Shown: positions 1-12,637 of the stretch, piece by piece
Position numbering within the stretch: the stretch's first letter is position 1
How the letters are laid out: every line of letters starts with the position of its first letter
DNA from: Pochonia chlamydosporia 170
Lineage: Eukaryota > Ascomycota > Sordariomycetes > Hypocreales > Clavicipitaceae
Length of the DNA: 64,000 nt
Direction: 5' to 3'
Assembly (NCBI RefSeq): GCF_001653235.2
Contig: NC_035795.1
Span: 1,860,001-1,924,000, forward strand
The notes under the pieces: generated by a model
What the model was told of the DNA's origin: nothing
The model's database searches: none
The model's input: only the letters and a program-made list of their open reading frames with translations
Position numbers and translations under genes: made by a program

Positions 1-3000
1 ACAACAGTTGGTTCTTGTCAAACAGATCAAACTGCTCGCGCGCTTTCTTTCGCCGCAACTCCCAGTCGCGACACATCGACCCAATCTGCTTGAACATCTT
101 GGTGACCACCAACGTATGAGGGTTTCCCGCCCTCATCGTCTCATGCTACAATCGACGTTGGCGGAGTCGAGTTTCTGATGTAAGTGGTGACGCCGTTGTT
201 TACTCATCGGAAAGTTGCCAACTGTTCTTGCTGCATCACCCAGAAAGGCGTTGAGGCTCCGGCAGTCGGAGCATGTGCAATTCACGCCGCGCCGGGCGAA
301 GTCTTTGGCTCGCGAAGGCTCACGGCCTACGTATCTGTTGACATATTCCTTTAAGACTGCTAGATACATGTCCTGACAACATGGCGTCTCAAGGGGTATG
401 CTGTTGAGGACGAGGATGGGAACAACAGAGCGCAAAAACGGTACCCATATATTGTGCAGATCTGGGGATGGGAGCAGAAAAGCATTCCCGCGGAGCTTGG
501 AGGCGAACAGAGCTGTGAGGTCGTCTGTTTCCGTGCTTGCTTGAATGATGTCGGAGAAGAAGCTGGCCACTGGCTCATGGCTGACCGAGGTTCGAGGATC
601 AACGGCTGGTGATTTCGTGTGGGCGAAAGTCATCCTGGTTGCGTTCGCTGGTGGCTCAATTTTTCGGCACATCCGCTTGAACTTCATGGCGAAGATGAAA
701 GATTTTGCCTCGGCCCTGTAAAGATCCATGGACGACTCTGCTAGTAGGAGACCAGCGGTGCTTTGCTCTCGCAACCTGGCCAGGAATGCGAGGTAAAACG
801 CCGCCATGTCACGCTTGTTGGCAAGTCTGGGTACAACTCTTGCAGAACTGGTTAGCGTTACTGCAAAATTTCGCGAGCGATGTGAACGACATACTCTTGT
901 GAGAGAAAGGTGATAGGATTGTCGTAATACTGGACGAGGTTCACCATGGCAGGACCATCTTCATGGCCCAAGGTGCTTGCCGTGGAAGAATCGAGGCACG
1001 AGCGAAGGGTTTCACAGGCCCAATCGGTAATGTAAAGGGGAGTTGCCGCATCGTCAGGTGCGACATCATCATTCGGGATTGGGACAAAGCTTGTGAGTGC
1101 CTTAAACTGGTCGGCGAAGAAGGGAAATAAAGAAATGGCAATGCGTAATCTAGTACGTGTAAGCTTTGGAGACCAATCAAGTGAGTGAGAGTTGCACACC
1201 CTCGTTGAATGGTATTGAATCGTGTAACGGCGTCATTCTCGCCGGTTCTCAACCAACGCCGGGCCCAGGCGAAGAACCTCTTCGGCAACCAGCCGCCGTG
1301 ATGGGCGGCAGCCTCTTTGAGAAATGAAAACTGTCCCTTGTTGATGGCAGTCTTAAGGATATCGCAGATGATGTCTTCATCCAATGATATGTTGTGGGTC
1401 TCATTGTGCGGACTATTCCAAATTTGCCTGCAGATTGCCATTAGGGTATTGGTAGTTGTTTCTGAAGCGTGCATGTGTGAAAAATCTAAACATGATCGAA
1501 CTGCATAACGGATCTGTGACTTGGCAGACTGTGGTGCCAAACGATTCGGGAGTCCGCCGGAATTGAAAAACGGCAATAATGAGTCACGAGGAACGATGAC
1601 TACAGCCTACGATTTGTTGCGTCAAGTCAGTCGTGACCAGTACCCGAGTAGGTCGCGTGAAAGGAGACATACCGTTACTCGATACCAGTGTGTGGCCGTT
1701 GGGCCCTGATAACCGTGGTCATTAGCGCCTCCCTTTCTCCTAGTATCTCATGATCTGGGCCAGTTCGGAGACGATGTGAAATGAAGACATACCGAGTTCC
1801 CCATGTACCCCTCGTCCGACTCTTCCTCTCGGATGTCATCGAAGCAGTCAGGTTCGAGGATGTCCTTTTGCTTGAGGGGCAGCCTTTCCGTCACAACCCG
1901 ACCCTTCAAATCGACGAGGGTTTTCACTCTATAATCGAGTCCAAAAACGTCATTAAGCTCGTGGAAGCTAGTGTCGGTGTCGTCGCCGCCAGAATCGTCA
2001 TATCGATAATCCTCCCTTCGCCAGATTTCATACTCGCAGCTTCCCATCTCCTCTTTTTCCAGCAGCGCGAGAAAAATGTCGACTGGAAGTTCTTTAGATA
2101 GATCCTTCAGGGTCTGTACCTGAGCCAAATCTCGGGTTTTCAGCGCGTTGAGTGAAATATTAGCCTCAGTGTAGTCGTGATCGAGGACATGATACAGGCA
2201 GTTTGTCTCGCGACCTTGGCTCTTTGGCCAGCCACCGTCTTAGAGTATCTCGAAGAGCCTGCGTTGTAGATCGTTGTAGTTCTGCTGACGGACGAGCCAC
2301 CTTCAGATCAATGGCAAGATTGTAGGTTAAAACCCAACGGTAGCCCGACGTGACGGGGAGCACTTCATGGGTTACGTCGGAGTACCAGTAAGCGTAAGAT
2401 TGGGTTGCTGCAGATGTCTTAAAGACTTTTTTCTGGCCACAATGTTTGAGAACAACCTCGCCGCCTTGGTGTACTGATGGCAGACACACAATCAGCGTGC
2501 CAAACATGCCGGGAATCTTCTCGGTACTGAGTGCATGGTCAGCTGCAGTTTAACCCTTTGGCAGATGGATAAGGCATACTCGGTGTGTGGCTTGAACATG
2601 CACCAGATTCATAGATGAGCATCTTGTACATCTCGGCATTGATGGGGATTTTGATGCCTAGATCTTGAGCGACTTGAGCACATAGAGCCTTGAGGAAGCC
2701 AGGCCATGCTGGACTCCGGAAGGTGAGCTGATCTCCATCTATCTCCCAAGTATTGCGGACGGAGGTGTCGGCAATGGTATCGCTTCCTTTGCCGTAGGGT
2801 GCCTGACGAGCCTTTTTGATCAATTGAGCGGCTTGGGAGTCCGTCAATGGCATTGTAATGCCGCCCACTTCATTGACGGACAAGTCGGCTGGTGGTGGTC
2901 GAGACAGTGCTCCAAATCCCGCGAATGAACCGGATGTCTTGATGCTTTGGAGAGCATTGAGAAGATCCTCCTCAAGGCTTACATTGTAGGTATCAGGCGG

Positions 3001-3075
3001 TGGGTTGCCGGTTGCACCCTGATTAGGGGTTGGGCGTGTGGTTTCTCCCACCTTGACATGTGCAGACATCGACAT
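1..3075 (-). pseudogene. 2-oxoglutarate/Fe(II) oxygenase-domain protein, frameshifted and cut by the left edge
   Basis: The N-terminal third resembles the prolyl-4-hydroxylase-like 2OG-Fe(II) oxygenase family of large fungal proteins: the iron-site stretch FKPHTD, then IPGMFGTL, and WYSDVTHEVLPV with the distal His. The C-terminal half is a long helical region with no function I know. Consensus introns are at 2527-2579, 1706-1792, 1607-1672, 1150-1199 and 827-894. All restore family-like reading (for example GNS/GPTATHWYRVT/AVVIVP). Three frame breaks are not explained by introns: near 2600 (just before MFKPHTD), near 2195-2205 (before LYHVLDHDY) and near 146 (between VDC and HETMRAG). Each looks like loss of about one base. 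Coding then continues open to base 1, so the C-terminus lies outside the window. The start at 3075 is followed by a family-like N-terminus. Either the gene is a recent pseudogene or the assembly has small deletions. Coding character is otherwise intact, so decay, if real, is young. Confidence 0.7.
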
Positions 3076-3990
3076 GATTGACCGTTACGGTAAAACGGTC
3101 AATTGGTGCTTGGATGTGGATGTCTGGTTGTCTGGTGCGAAGAAGCAGGAGGGGAAGGAGCGTCCGTTGACAATTGTCGAGTCACGTTTTGATGTGATGA
3201 GTTTGATGACCACGAACAAGACCATTTATTGCCATTTAGTCTGCAGCCTTTACTCTCCACTTTTGCAGCATAGGATGTCGCACAAAGTTCACAGGTCAGT
3301 GACATGGGAAGAAATCCAGGGCCTAAGACGCGACTTCTCCGTAGACCCAGACCCTTGTAGCGCGTCTTTTTTGACTGGGCCCATGAGCGACATGGATCAA
3401 TTGATGCATTCAAGTCAAGTCAAGTCAAGTCAAGTCAAGTCAAGTCAAGTCAAGCCACCCCGCGCCCCAATTTTACCCGTTGGAGCTTGACGCGATTTGG
3501 TTTGGTCTGATTTGGCCTGGATCGGGATCAATGTTGAAAATAAAATAAAATAAAAGGTCAAGTACTTTCTATCGCGTTACATGCTATAGTATGATGAGAT
3601 ATCAAATATCAGTTTGCATTTGGATATTGGCAAATAATTTGTACCACATACTGTAGCTAGGGGCTGGAAGAAGGTTGCTCCCATATGATCTCTCAACTGG
3701 AGAAGCTCATCCCCCATCACTGGCTTCTAAAGTTATCAGGTGCCTTTGGTTTATCGGAATTTTGAGGCATGACAGGCACACGACGACCTGCAGCGTACTT
3801 AATTACCAGACGTAAGTATTCCATTGACCACATCAGTTCTCACTCTCTGGCCAGTGCACTGTTCCTGTGAGGCATCTTCTCGTAAGGTATAGCCCAAAGC
3901 GTCCAGACTTGTCTATCAACGGAATATAACCTCAACCGTCTCTCTGCAACACCTCGCCTGCCAAAAGCGAGGCCAGGAAGGAGTATAGCT
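3076..3990. other. intergenic, with simple repeats
   Basis: No credible gene. It holds a pentanucleotide CAAGT array (3411-3454), a short AAAAT run (3537-3554) and otherwise unremarkable sequence between two minus-strand genes. Confidence 0.6.
3411..3454. repeat. (CAAGT)n microsatellite
   Basis: Eight perfect tandem CAAGT units followed by a partial CAAG, directly readable. A pentamer array changes frame unless it expands by multiples of three, which fits its intergenic position. Confidence 0.95.
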
Positions 3991-5173
3991 TCAGGCGTCG
4001 CTGTTAACAAAAGTACGTGTGGTACCGGTCGCCATACTCCGCCCATCAGCACGGCTATCTCTGTTCTGAGCACGCCTGCCAGCTTCCCTCAACGACTCAG
4101 CGGTCAACGGCACGTGGCTAGCGCTCACGGCCTCTTGGTATTTTAAAGTATCAATATATCTCTGATCATCAGGACTTGGTCCACTGGAGCGCAGGCCAGA
4201 GCTATACATGGACGCTTGTCGTGCCTGCGTTGTAGTCGGCATGATGCTATTTTCAAGCGTATCGTACGCTGCAACGCTGCGTTGTTGACGAGGCCGACGC
4301 TCTACTACCTGATGTTGCAGTTGATAAGATGAGGCATTAGGCGCGGTGTCATGGAAGAGTCCCTCATCGCCTCGGAAGTCCTCACTAGTATGGCCTGGCT
4401 GGTCGACAAATCCCACCGACCTTCGGCTCGGGCGAGGGTGATAGGATCGCGGTAGTAGTGGATGATTCGGCGGCGAGGGCAACATTGGAAACGGTGGTCT
4501 GGGAGGACTATTCTCTAGCGACGGCGTTCTCTTTCGAGCATGAATATGTGGTGACTCCTTTGTTGTAGTACCTACAAGTGTCGCCCCTTGAAAATCGTAC
4601 TGGCTTGCCGACGTAAGAGCCGCGAGTCGTCCCCCAACTTCCGGAAAAGCGTCCAACATACCCAAGGGGACATCTTTCACTTGAGGCTCTTGGTCGCCCG
4701 GTAAACTCAACGCCACGAGGCTGTAGAAGTACTCAAAAACAGCGGGTATTTTTCCAATTGCCCCTTGCCAGTCGTCGCCAACACCCTGAAGAAGCGCAGT
4801 ATTAGCGGCCTCGATTTCCTCCGACTGTGCCCGAACGTGGGGGATGTGTTCGGTGAGTCGCTCTAGACGGTCTCTGTGAGCCTCTTTACGAAGCTCAATT
4901 AGATGTTGATAGTATTTAAGGATGTATTCTTCTGCGTGGGCTCGGACCCACGAGCTGGTGTGTGATGGATGGGACTAGATTAGTTTGCTGTTGGAACAGT
5001 CAAGTGGACGGACGGGCTTAATGTTCATACCGTATGTCATCGTACATCCGCTGCATGACCTGCGACTCGGCCTGCTGGAGGGCATTGTCGTGATAGTCCG
5101 CCTCGCACAGACAAGCCAACGAGGCTGGCGCAAAACAAATAGCGCAGTCTGGGTCCGACAACGCGAATTCCAT
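3991..5173 (-). CDS. uncharacterised conserved fungal protein with N-terminal Cys motif
   Basis: Two exons (5173-5031 and 4954-3991) joined across a 76 bp GTATGA...CCAG intron give 368 aa. I resolve no named domain, but the layout matches a family of hypothetical Pezizomycotina proteins known to me only as conserved. It opens with a short Cys cluster (DCAIC, then ACLC, about residues 8-21), followed by a helical segment with QQAESQVMQRMYDDIRSWV and HAEEYILKYY, a motif-like stretch EYFYSLVALSLP, and VKDVPL. The last ~220 residues are low-complexity, rich in Pro, Ser and Arg, and probably disordered. The start at 5173 was chosen because it puts the Cys cluster at the extreme N-terminus and the splice phase closes exactly. 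The Cys cluster could bind zinc, but that is inference. No function is proposed. Confidence 0.75.
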
Positions 5174-5714
5174 CCTCAAAAGAAACACGAGCTATTGACA
5201 CAGTTGCAGTGGAAAACAAACATGCAAAGAGGAGTCAAGTATGGTATTAGCGCCGGAAATTTGCAGCCCGTTCAAGTCCGCGACGAGTCTCAAGTTGAGA
5301 AGACGGTTGAAAAAAGTCAAGGCTGCTGAAGGAAGCGACCAAATGTTGCACAGCCCTGGCCTGCGATCCATGTATGCTGATAAAACAACATTGAACCAAT
5401 AAATCATAGTGGTAAGGCACCCAATCACCTTCATCATGGAGCGGTGGCGGCATGGGCTGAGCTGGGATGCCTCAGCCCAGCCATCATTAGAAACACTCAG
5501 GGTCAACGTCCTCACGCCCAGGGCGGCTACCTGGATAATTGAAACCTCTCGATCTGGTGCGGCATTTGGTAACCGAGTATCCCTTTTCTGGGTGGCTGCC
5601 TTGCCTCTGGCCGCTTGGAAGGCACGACGACGAACATACCAGACATCACGACGGGAGTAAGGCAGGTACTCAAAACAAGAAGCTGCAGAGGAGGGGACAA
5701 GTCCCAGTCAACAG
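5174..5714. other. divergent promoter region
   Basis: Lies between the minus-strand conserved gene and the plus-strand NLR, so it should carry both promoters. Several short ORFs on both strands have no recognisable content. I see no repeat or clear control site. Confidence 0.5.
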
Positions 5715-8700
5715 ATGAACCGTGAAGACTATACCGTCGGCTGGCTCTGCGCCATAAAGACAGAATATGTTGCTGCACAAGTTTTCCTCGACGAGAAGCA
5801 TGAAGCACCGGAATACATGCCTCCAAATGACCACAACGATTATACCTTAGGGAAACTCGGGAGGCATAATGTTGTTATTGCCGTCTTGCCTAACGGTGAG
5901 TATGGACTATCTAGTGCAACAAGTATCGCAAGGGACATGTTGCATAGCTTTCCGAATGTCAGAATAGGTCTCATGGTTGGCATTGGCGGCGGAGCACCAA
6001 GCTTAAAGAACGACATTCGTCTTGGCGATGTTGTCGTTAGTGTTCCCCGCGGCGGGATGGGCAGCGTATTTCAATACGACTTCGGCAAAGCGATACAAGA
6101 TCAAAGCTTTTTGCCAACCGGGTTTTTGAATGGACCGCCAACAGTCCTGAGGACGGCGGTAAGTGGCCTTGAAGCCCAGTACGACATACAAGGGCATAGC
6201 CTCAGAGAAAGCATCAATATCGCCCTCGACGCCAATCCTAGGCTGCGGAGGAAGTATAGTCGGCCGGATGAAAGCACAGATCGATTATATCGAAGCGACG
6301 TCATCCACCCTTCAACAAATGAAGCAAGCTGCGCAGTCGTATGTCGCAGTGATCCATCGAGCTTGGTTATGCGACCCCCACGGGCTGCGTATGATGATGA
6401 TCCAGCAATTCACTATGGCCTGATTGCGTCTGCGAACCAACTGATGAAGGATGCTTGGATTCGGGATAAGCTTGCAGCCAGATATAATGTATTGTGTTTT
6501 GAAACTGAGGCGGCCGGGCTGATGAATCATTTTCCGTGTCTGGTTATTCGGGGCATTTGCGACTACTCGGATACGCATAAGAATAAAGAGTGGCAAGGAT
6601 ACGCTGCAATGTCGGCAGCCGCGTACGCGAAGGATCTACTTGCTCGAATTCTTCCCATCAAGGTTGAGGCCGAGATGAGGAGAATCGATGCTTTCTCAGG
6701 TCAGTTCAACAAAGGGTCAAGAATCCTCTTCCCGGCTGATACTGATACTTTATTGTTTTGTTAGGTATACCAGGAGCGGTTACAAGTGGCCAAGAACGTG
6801 ACGCTATTCTCGACTGGCTTACGCCAATCGACTATGACACCCAGCAGAGGGACTATCTCAGGAGTCAAGAGCCTGGGACGGGGCAATGGATCTTAGACTC
6901 GGTGGAATACCGGACTTGGCTGGAAAGACCAGCTCAAACGCTCTTCTGTCAGGGTATGCCTGGAGCAGGGAAGACAGTCCTCGCATCTGTGGTGGTTGAC
7001 AGTCTTATCACGAGCATTCGTCGAGATTCAGACGTTGGCGTTGCGTACATATACGGCAATTTTCGTCGGCAGCGGGAACAGCAAGCCGACAGTTTACTTG
7101 CAAGTCTCCTGAAACAGCTAACCCGGGGTAGATCGTCCATGCCGAATTGCGTACGAGCCCTTCACGGCCAGCACATAAATACACGGACTCGGCCGTCATT
7201 GGAGGGTATGTCGACAACACTCCAGGCTGTAGCAGCCATGTATTCAAGAACATTCATTGTGGTAGACGCGCTTGACGAATGTCAAAGTTCTGATGGGTAT
7301 CCGAGGAGACTTATCACAGAAATTCTCAGTCTCGGTGACAAGTCTGGAGCCAACATTTTTGTAACTTCAAGAGCCATTCCAGGAATAACCAAGTGGTTCG
7401 AGGGAAGCATTCAGCTGGAGATATGCGCAACGAGAGAAGACGTGCAAACATTCCTAGACAGCCATCTCGATCAACTGCCACACTTCGTCCATGACAACCC
7501 AGAACTGCAAGACGAAATCAAGACAAGGATTGCCCAGTCCGTACAGGGAATGTAAGTTTCGTCTCAAATTCGTGTACAGGGGCGTGCCTCTAACACCAAC
7601 ACACTCAGGTTTCTCCTTGCCAAACTTCACCTAAACTCACTCTGTGGGAAACCATCTGCCAAAGCCATCAAAACTGCCCTTGCAAAACTACCAAATGCAG
7701 GATCGAAAGCGTACGACCACGCGTATGAGAACGCAATGGAACGAATCGGACATCAGATCGAGGACAGGCAGAAACTTGCCATGCGAGTTCTGTCATGGAT
7801 CACCTGTGCGAAAAGACCACTAACCGCAACAGAACTTCTACATGCCCTAGCAGTGGAATTGGGGACCCTGGAACTGGACCTGCAGAATCTTCCAACTATT
7901 GAAGACATAATTTCCGTGTGTGCTGGGCTGGTCATTGTCGAAGAAGGCACCAGTATTACTCGATTAGTCCACCACACGACCCATGAATACTTTGAACGGA
8001 CGCAGGGAGCTTGGTTTCCAAATGCAGAGGAGGATATCACAGCCACCTGCACTTCCTATCTCTCTTTTAGTGTTTTCGGCAACGAATTGTGCCAAGATGA
8101 TGACGAGTTTGAGAAGAGGATACAGTTACATCGGTTTTACGACTATGCTGCGAAAAACTGGGGGCATCATGCTCGTAGTATTAATACTTTGTGCTTACCA
8201 CAAGAAGTCATAGACTTCCTCGAATGCGAGACCAAGGTAGAGGCGTCTGTACAGGCACTGATGTCACCCCAGCCTCCGAGGAGACACCCAAATTATAGCC
8301 AACAGTTTCCCAGGGAAGTGTCCGGACTGCATCTGGCCGCGTACTTTGGGGTCCAGCAAGCAGTGGCGTACTTACTAAGGGGGTCGCCCCTAAACATGAG
8401 GGAAACAGTTGGTCGGACGCCGCTTTCTTACGCCGCGAGCAACGGGTACGATGTGGTAGTCAAGCTACTTTTAGCTGAAGACGGGGTTGAAACCGACACC
8501 AAGGATAAGAATGGCCAGACGCCGCTGTTGTTGGCTGCCAGAAACGGACACAGAGCAGTGGTTGAGCAGCTTCTGGCCACACAAGAGGTTGACGCCAACA
8601 CAAGGGACAAGGACGGCCAAACGGCTCTATTATGTGCGGCGATGAATGCGCATGAAGAAGTGGTTAGACAACTGCTCGCCACCCCTGGCGTTGACGTCAA

Positions 8701-11700
8701 CGCAAGCGACTATTACGAGCAGACGGCGCTGTGGTGGGCGGTCCGTAATAGGAACGAGGCGGTCGTGATGCTACTTGTCAACGACGATGATGTCGAGGTT
8801 AATGCCAAAAACCACTATAATCAAACACCGCTGTGGTGGGCAACGTGCAACAAGGACGAGGCGGCAGTTAACCTCCTACTTAAGAAAGACTCCATCGATG
8901 TTGGTGCAATGGACAAATTCGGCCAGTCGCCGCCGATTCTCGCAGCCCAGAGGGGGTATAAGACGGTGGTTGAGCTACTGCTTGCCACAGGATCTGTCAA
9001 TATCAATGCTACGGACTATGATGGCCGGACGATCTTGTGGTGGGCAGCTGAGAATGGCAATGAGGCGGTAGTTCAACTGCTGCTGAGCGAGATGGATATC
9101 AACGTCAATTTCAAAGACAAGAACGGGCAAACGCCACTATTTGTTGCGACTCAAAAGGGGCACGAGGCGGTGGTAGAGCTGCTGGTTACTACCAATGGCG
9201 TTGATATTGACGCTGCGGACTATTACGGCCAGACGCCGCTACACTGTGCCGCCAAGGAAGGGAACGAGTCAATCGTGAATCTCTTACTCGAAGACAGCGT
9301 CGGCATTGAGGCTCGGGATTGTTACGGCCAAACACCGCTCTTTTACGCCGCTGAGAAGGGGAATGAGGCAGTGGTTAAGCTGTTGTTGAGTAAAAGGGGC
9401 ATCAACGTCAATGCGAAGGATGACTACAATCAAACACCGCTATGGTCGGCAGTATTAAATGGAAACAGGAAAGTTGTCCAGCTGCTTCTTGATGAACATT
9501 GCGTTGATCCCAATGCTAAGAATGAATTTAGCCAAACGCCGCTGCTATGGGCAACGCGTAATGGGAACGAGACCATGGTTGAGTTGCTCCTTGCAACTGA
9601 TCGGGTCGATGTCAACGCTCAGGACCATGTTGGTTGGACACCGCTGTGGTGGGCGACTGAGACGAGATATGGAAAAGTCCTCCAACTACTCCTCGCCATT
9701 GATGGCGTTGACGTTGATGCCGTAGACAAGAATGGTCAGACACCGCTCTTATACGCGAGTGTGCAAGGTTACGCCGCTGTGGTCCAGCAGCTGCTCGACA
9801 AAAACGGCGTGAATGTTAATGCTACCGATAAGAACGGTCAGACTCCGCTGTTCTTGGCTTTACGGTATAGTCAAAGGGACGTGTCTTCAATCGATTTGGA
9901 AAACGAAAGCGGTATCAGGGGAAACCGATATAAACACTTCGACAAACGACTGACAACCAAAGAAGGCACCGAGGTTAACAACGAGGATAAGGCTAGGCAG
10001 CGGCCGCGGCTATGGGCAGCCAAGGAGGAGTACGAGTCCGTTATCAACCAGCTGCTTGCCACAAAGAACATTAATATTAACACAAAGGATAAAGACGGCC
10101 AAACGCCGCTCTTTTGGGCGACCAAGAAGGGGTACGAGTTTGTTGTGAAGAAGTTGCTAGCTCAAAGTAACATCGACGTTAATGCGACGGACTATTACAA
10201 TCAAACACCACTGTGGTGGGCGGTCAGGAACGGGGATATATCTATAATTGGCTTGCTGCTTTCTCAAGACGATGTCAACGTCAACTCGAAAAATGCGTTT
10301 GGTCGGACGCCGTTGTGCTTAGCGGTTGAGATGGGAAACGAGGCCGTGGTCAAGCAATTATTATCCAAAAGAGGCGTCGATTGTAACGCCAAGGGTGCTG
10401 ACGGCCTGCCTCTAATCTGGTCAGCCGTGAAGAAAGGGAACGAGACAATTATCAAGCTGCTTCTCGCGAGTGGCGATACTGACGCCAACGCCAGGAACAA
10501 TCACGATCAGACGCTATTACTATGGGCAGCTCAATACAGGAATGAGGCGCTTACGAAGTTTCTTCTTGATAAATGTGATATCGACGTCAATGCTAGGGAC
10601 TACTATGGTCAGACGCCACTATTATGGGCAGCCCGGAATGGGAACGAGACAATACTTAGACTATTACTCTCTGCGGATACCATCGATGCCAATATCAAGG
10701 ACTGCCAAGGCCAACCGGCGCTATGGTGGGCGGCCGCTAATGGAACCGAGACGATCATCACGCTGCTTCTTGGTAAGCATGGTATTGATGTTAATGCCAA
10801 GAACAAGTTCGGGCAGACACCACTACATTGGGCAACCCGCAACGCAAACGAAGTTGCCGTCAAGCTGCTACTCCGCGAGGCCAGTATTGATATCAACGCC
10901 AAGAATCAGAGCGGCCAAACGCCTCTAATACTGGCTTTAAATTTCCGTGAGAAAGTTGGGCATACGGGCGGCGAGGAAAACAGATATGGTGAAAAGGACG
11001 AAAAGTACATGCCCATCATCAAGCTGCTCCTGGCTGGAGGTAGGAGTGGCATCAACGACAAAGACGCAGGCGGTAATACGGCCCTGTGGCATGCAGTCAC
11101 GAACCGGGACAAGATGGTGGTCAAGCTTCTCCTCGGTACAGATGGCATTAATGTCAACTGTAAGAACCGCCATGGCCGCACGCCTCTTTTGTGCGCGACT
11201 TGGAACAGGGACCAGAAGATGGTCAAGTTGCTTCTCAGTAGATCTGACACCGATGTCAACGTTAGAGACTATTCCGGTTGCACCCCTCTGTGGTATGCAG
11301 TTGTGGCAAGAGATAGATCAATGGTCGAGCTGCTTCTCGGTACGGAAGGCGTCGATGTCAACTCCAAGGATAACTATGGTCGAACGCCGCTAATATGTGC
11401 GACTCGCGGCGGCGACCAGGTGATAATTCAACTACTCCTCTCCTCGGAAGACGTAGACGTCAATACAAGGGACCGCTATGGTGCGACGCCGCTACTCTAT
11501 GCAGCCGCTTGCGGGCGAGAGGCGCTGGTGAGATCATTGCTAGGCGAAGATGGCTTCGATGTTGGCAATGGCACCGCGGTTGAGCTACCTCCCTCCGCAG
11601 TTGGTATTGATCCCAACGCCAAAGACCGTTACGGCCAGACAGCCTTGTTGCTGGCGGCTGAAAAGGGACACGACGCAGTGGTCAAGATACTCCTACGTCA

Positions 11701-12637
11701 GAATGAAGTCGATGTAAATGCCACGACTTGTCATGGTGCAACGCCGCTCTATCGTGCAGTGGCTGGCGGGAACGAGACGATTGTCAAGCGACTGCTGGCT
11801 CAAGATGGAGTCAACGTCAATGTGAGATGCTCTTATGGTCTAACACCACTTATACAAGCGACCATGAATATGAACGAGGCGTTAGTGCGACTGCTTCTTG
11901 CCACAGAGAATGTTAATGTCAATGACGTGGATATCTACGGCCGCACGCCGCTGTGGTATGCCTGCGCCGATACGCACGAGGCCGTAGTTAAACTGCTGCT
12001 TGCTCATAATGACATTGATGTCAACGCCAAGGATTACAAGGGTTGGGCGCCATTGTGTTGTGCGGCTGCTCATGGACACGAGACGGTTATCCAGCTCCTG
12101 CTTTGTGTAAAGGACGTAGATACAAACATCGCAGACGACTGCGGTCAAACACCACTGTGGTGGGCGATTAAGCACGGCAACGATGCAGTGGTCAAGCTAC
12201 TTCTCACGAATAGCGACGTTGACGTCAATGTCAAGAATAAGTTGGGCGAAACGGTGCTACTTCTTGCAGTCGAGAGCGATGACGAGGCGCTGATTCGAGT
12301 ATTACTCGCAAGAGATGGCATTGACATTAACTGCAAGGATAAACACGGACAGTCTCCATTGCACTCATCCTCAAGGAACGGACATGCCAGACTAGTCAAG
12401 CTGCTTCTCGCAAAAGACGGCATCGATATCAACTGCAAGGACGAAAACGGATGGACGCCATTGAACTTGGCCTCGCAGAACGGCCATATCAGAGTGGTCA
12501 AAATATTGCTTGACGGTGGTGCCGACACGGCAGCTGCAAGTAGCAACGGATGGACTCCGTTGGACTCGGCTTTGCAGAATTCACAGAGCGGAATAGTCAA
12601 GTTGCTTCGCGGCAAGGGCGCTGACTATCCAAGTTGA
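5715..12637 (+). CDS. NOD-like receptor: nucleoside phosphorylase-like domain, NACHT, about 41 ankyrin repeats
   Basis: Three exons (5715-6699, 6765-7551, 7609-12637) join in phase to 2266 aa. Residues 1-328 are a PNP/UDP-phosphorylase-like domain: [13 protein letters not shown], the glycine loop [21 protein letters not shown], and FETEAAG plus CDYSD, which match the nucleoside-binding Glu and catalytic Asp of the MTA/SAH nucleosidase fold. After a linker comes NACHT, with Walker A GMPGAGKT (392-399) and Walker [10 protein letters not shown] (about 492-500), then a winged-helix-like region to ~820. From ~827 to the end there are about 41 ankyrin repeats of 34-35 aa on the pattern [19 protein letters not shown]....VDVNAKD. 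This is the fungal NLR architecture linked to non-self recognition, heterokaryon incompatibility and programmed cell death. The role here is inferred; the domains are clear. Repeats 16, 26 and 31 carry insertions. No frame break interrupts the 5 kb last exon. Confidence 0.93.
8318..12620 (+). repeat. coding tandem ankyrin array inside the NLR
   Basis: About 41 in-frame repeats of 102-105 bp. The GQTPL core, the VVKLLL helix and the VDVNAKD loop are recognisable in nearly all, and many units are very alike, as expected from recent unit duplication. Variation concentrates at the helix start (WWAV, LLWAA, FYAA, LCAT) and at the residues before VDVN. Alternative-frame ORFs across this block are by-products of the repetition. 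Confidence 0.93.

Noticed and set aside
5192..5515. 107-codon minus-strand ORF upstream of the conserved unknown gene
   Set aside because: No recognisable content and overlaps its promoter; the conserved reading starts at 5173.
8428..12615. Many ORFs on both strands across the ankyrin array
   Set aside because: Repetition of the coding unit keeps other frames open too; not separate genes.
8318..12620. Regular repeat spacing resembling an array such as CRISPR
   Set aside because: Repeats are 102-105 bp, coding, in frame and divergent; they are ankyrin units in a eukaryotic gene.
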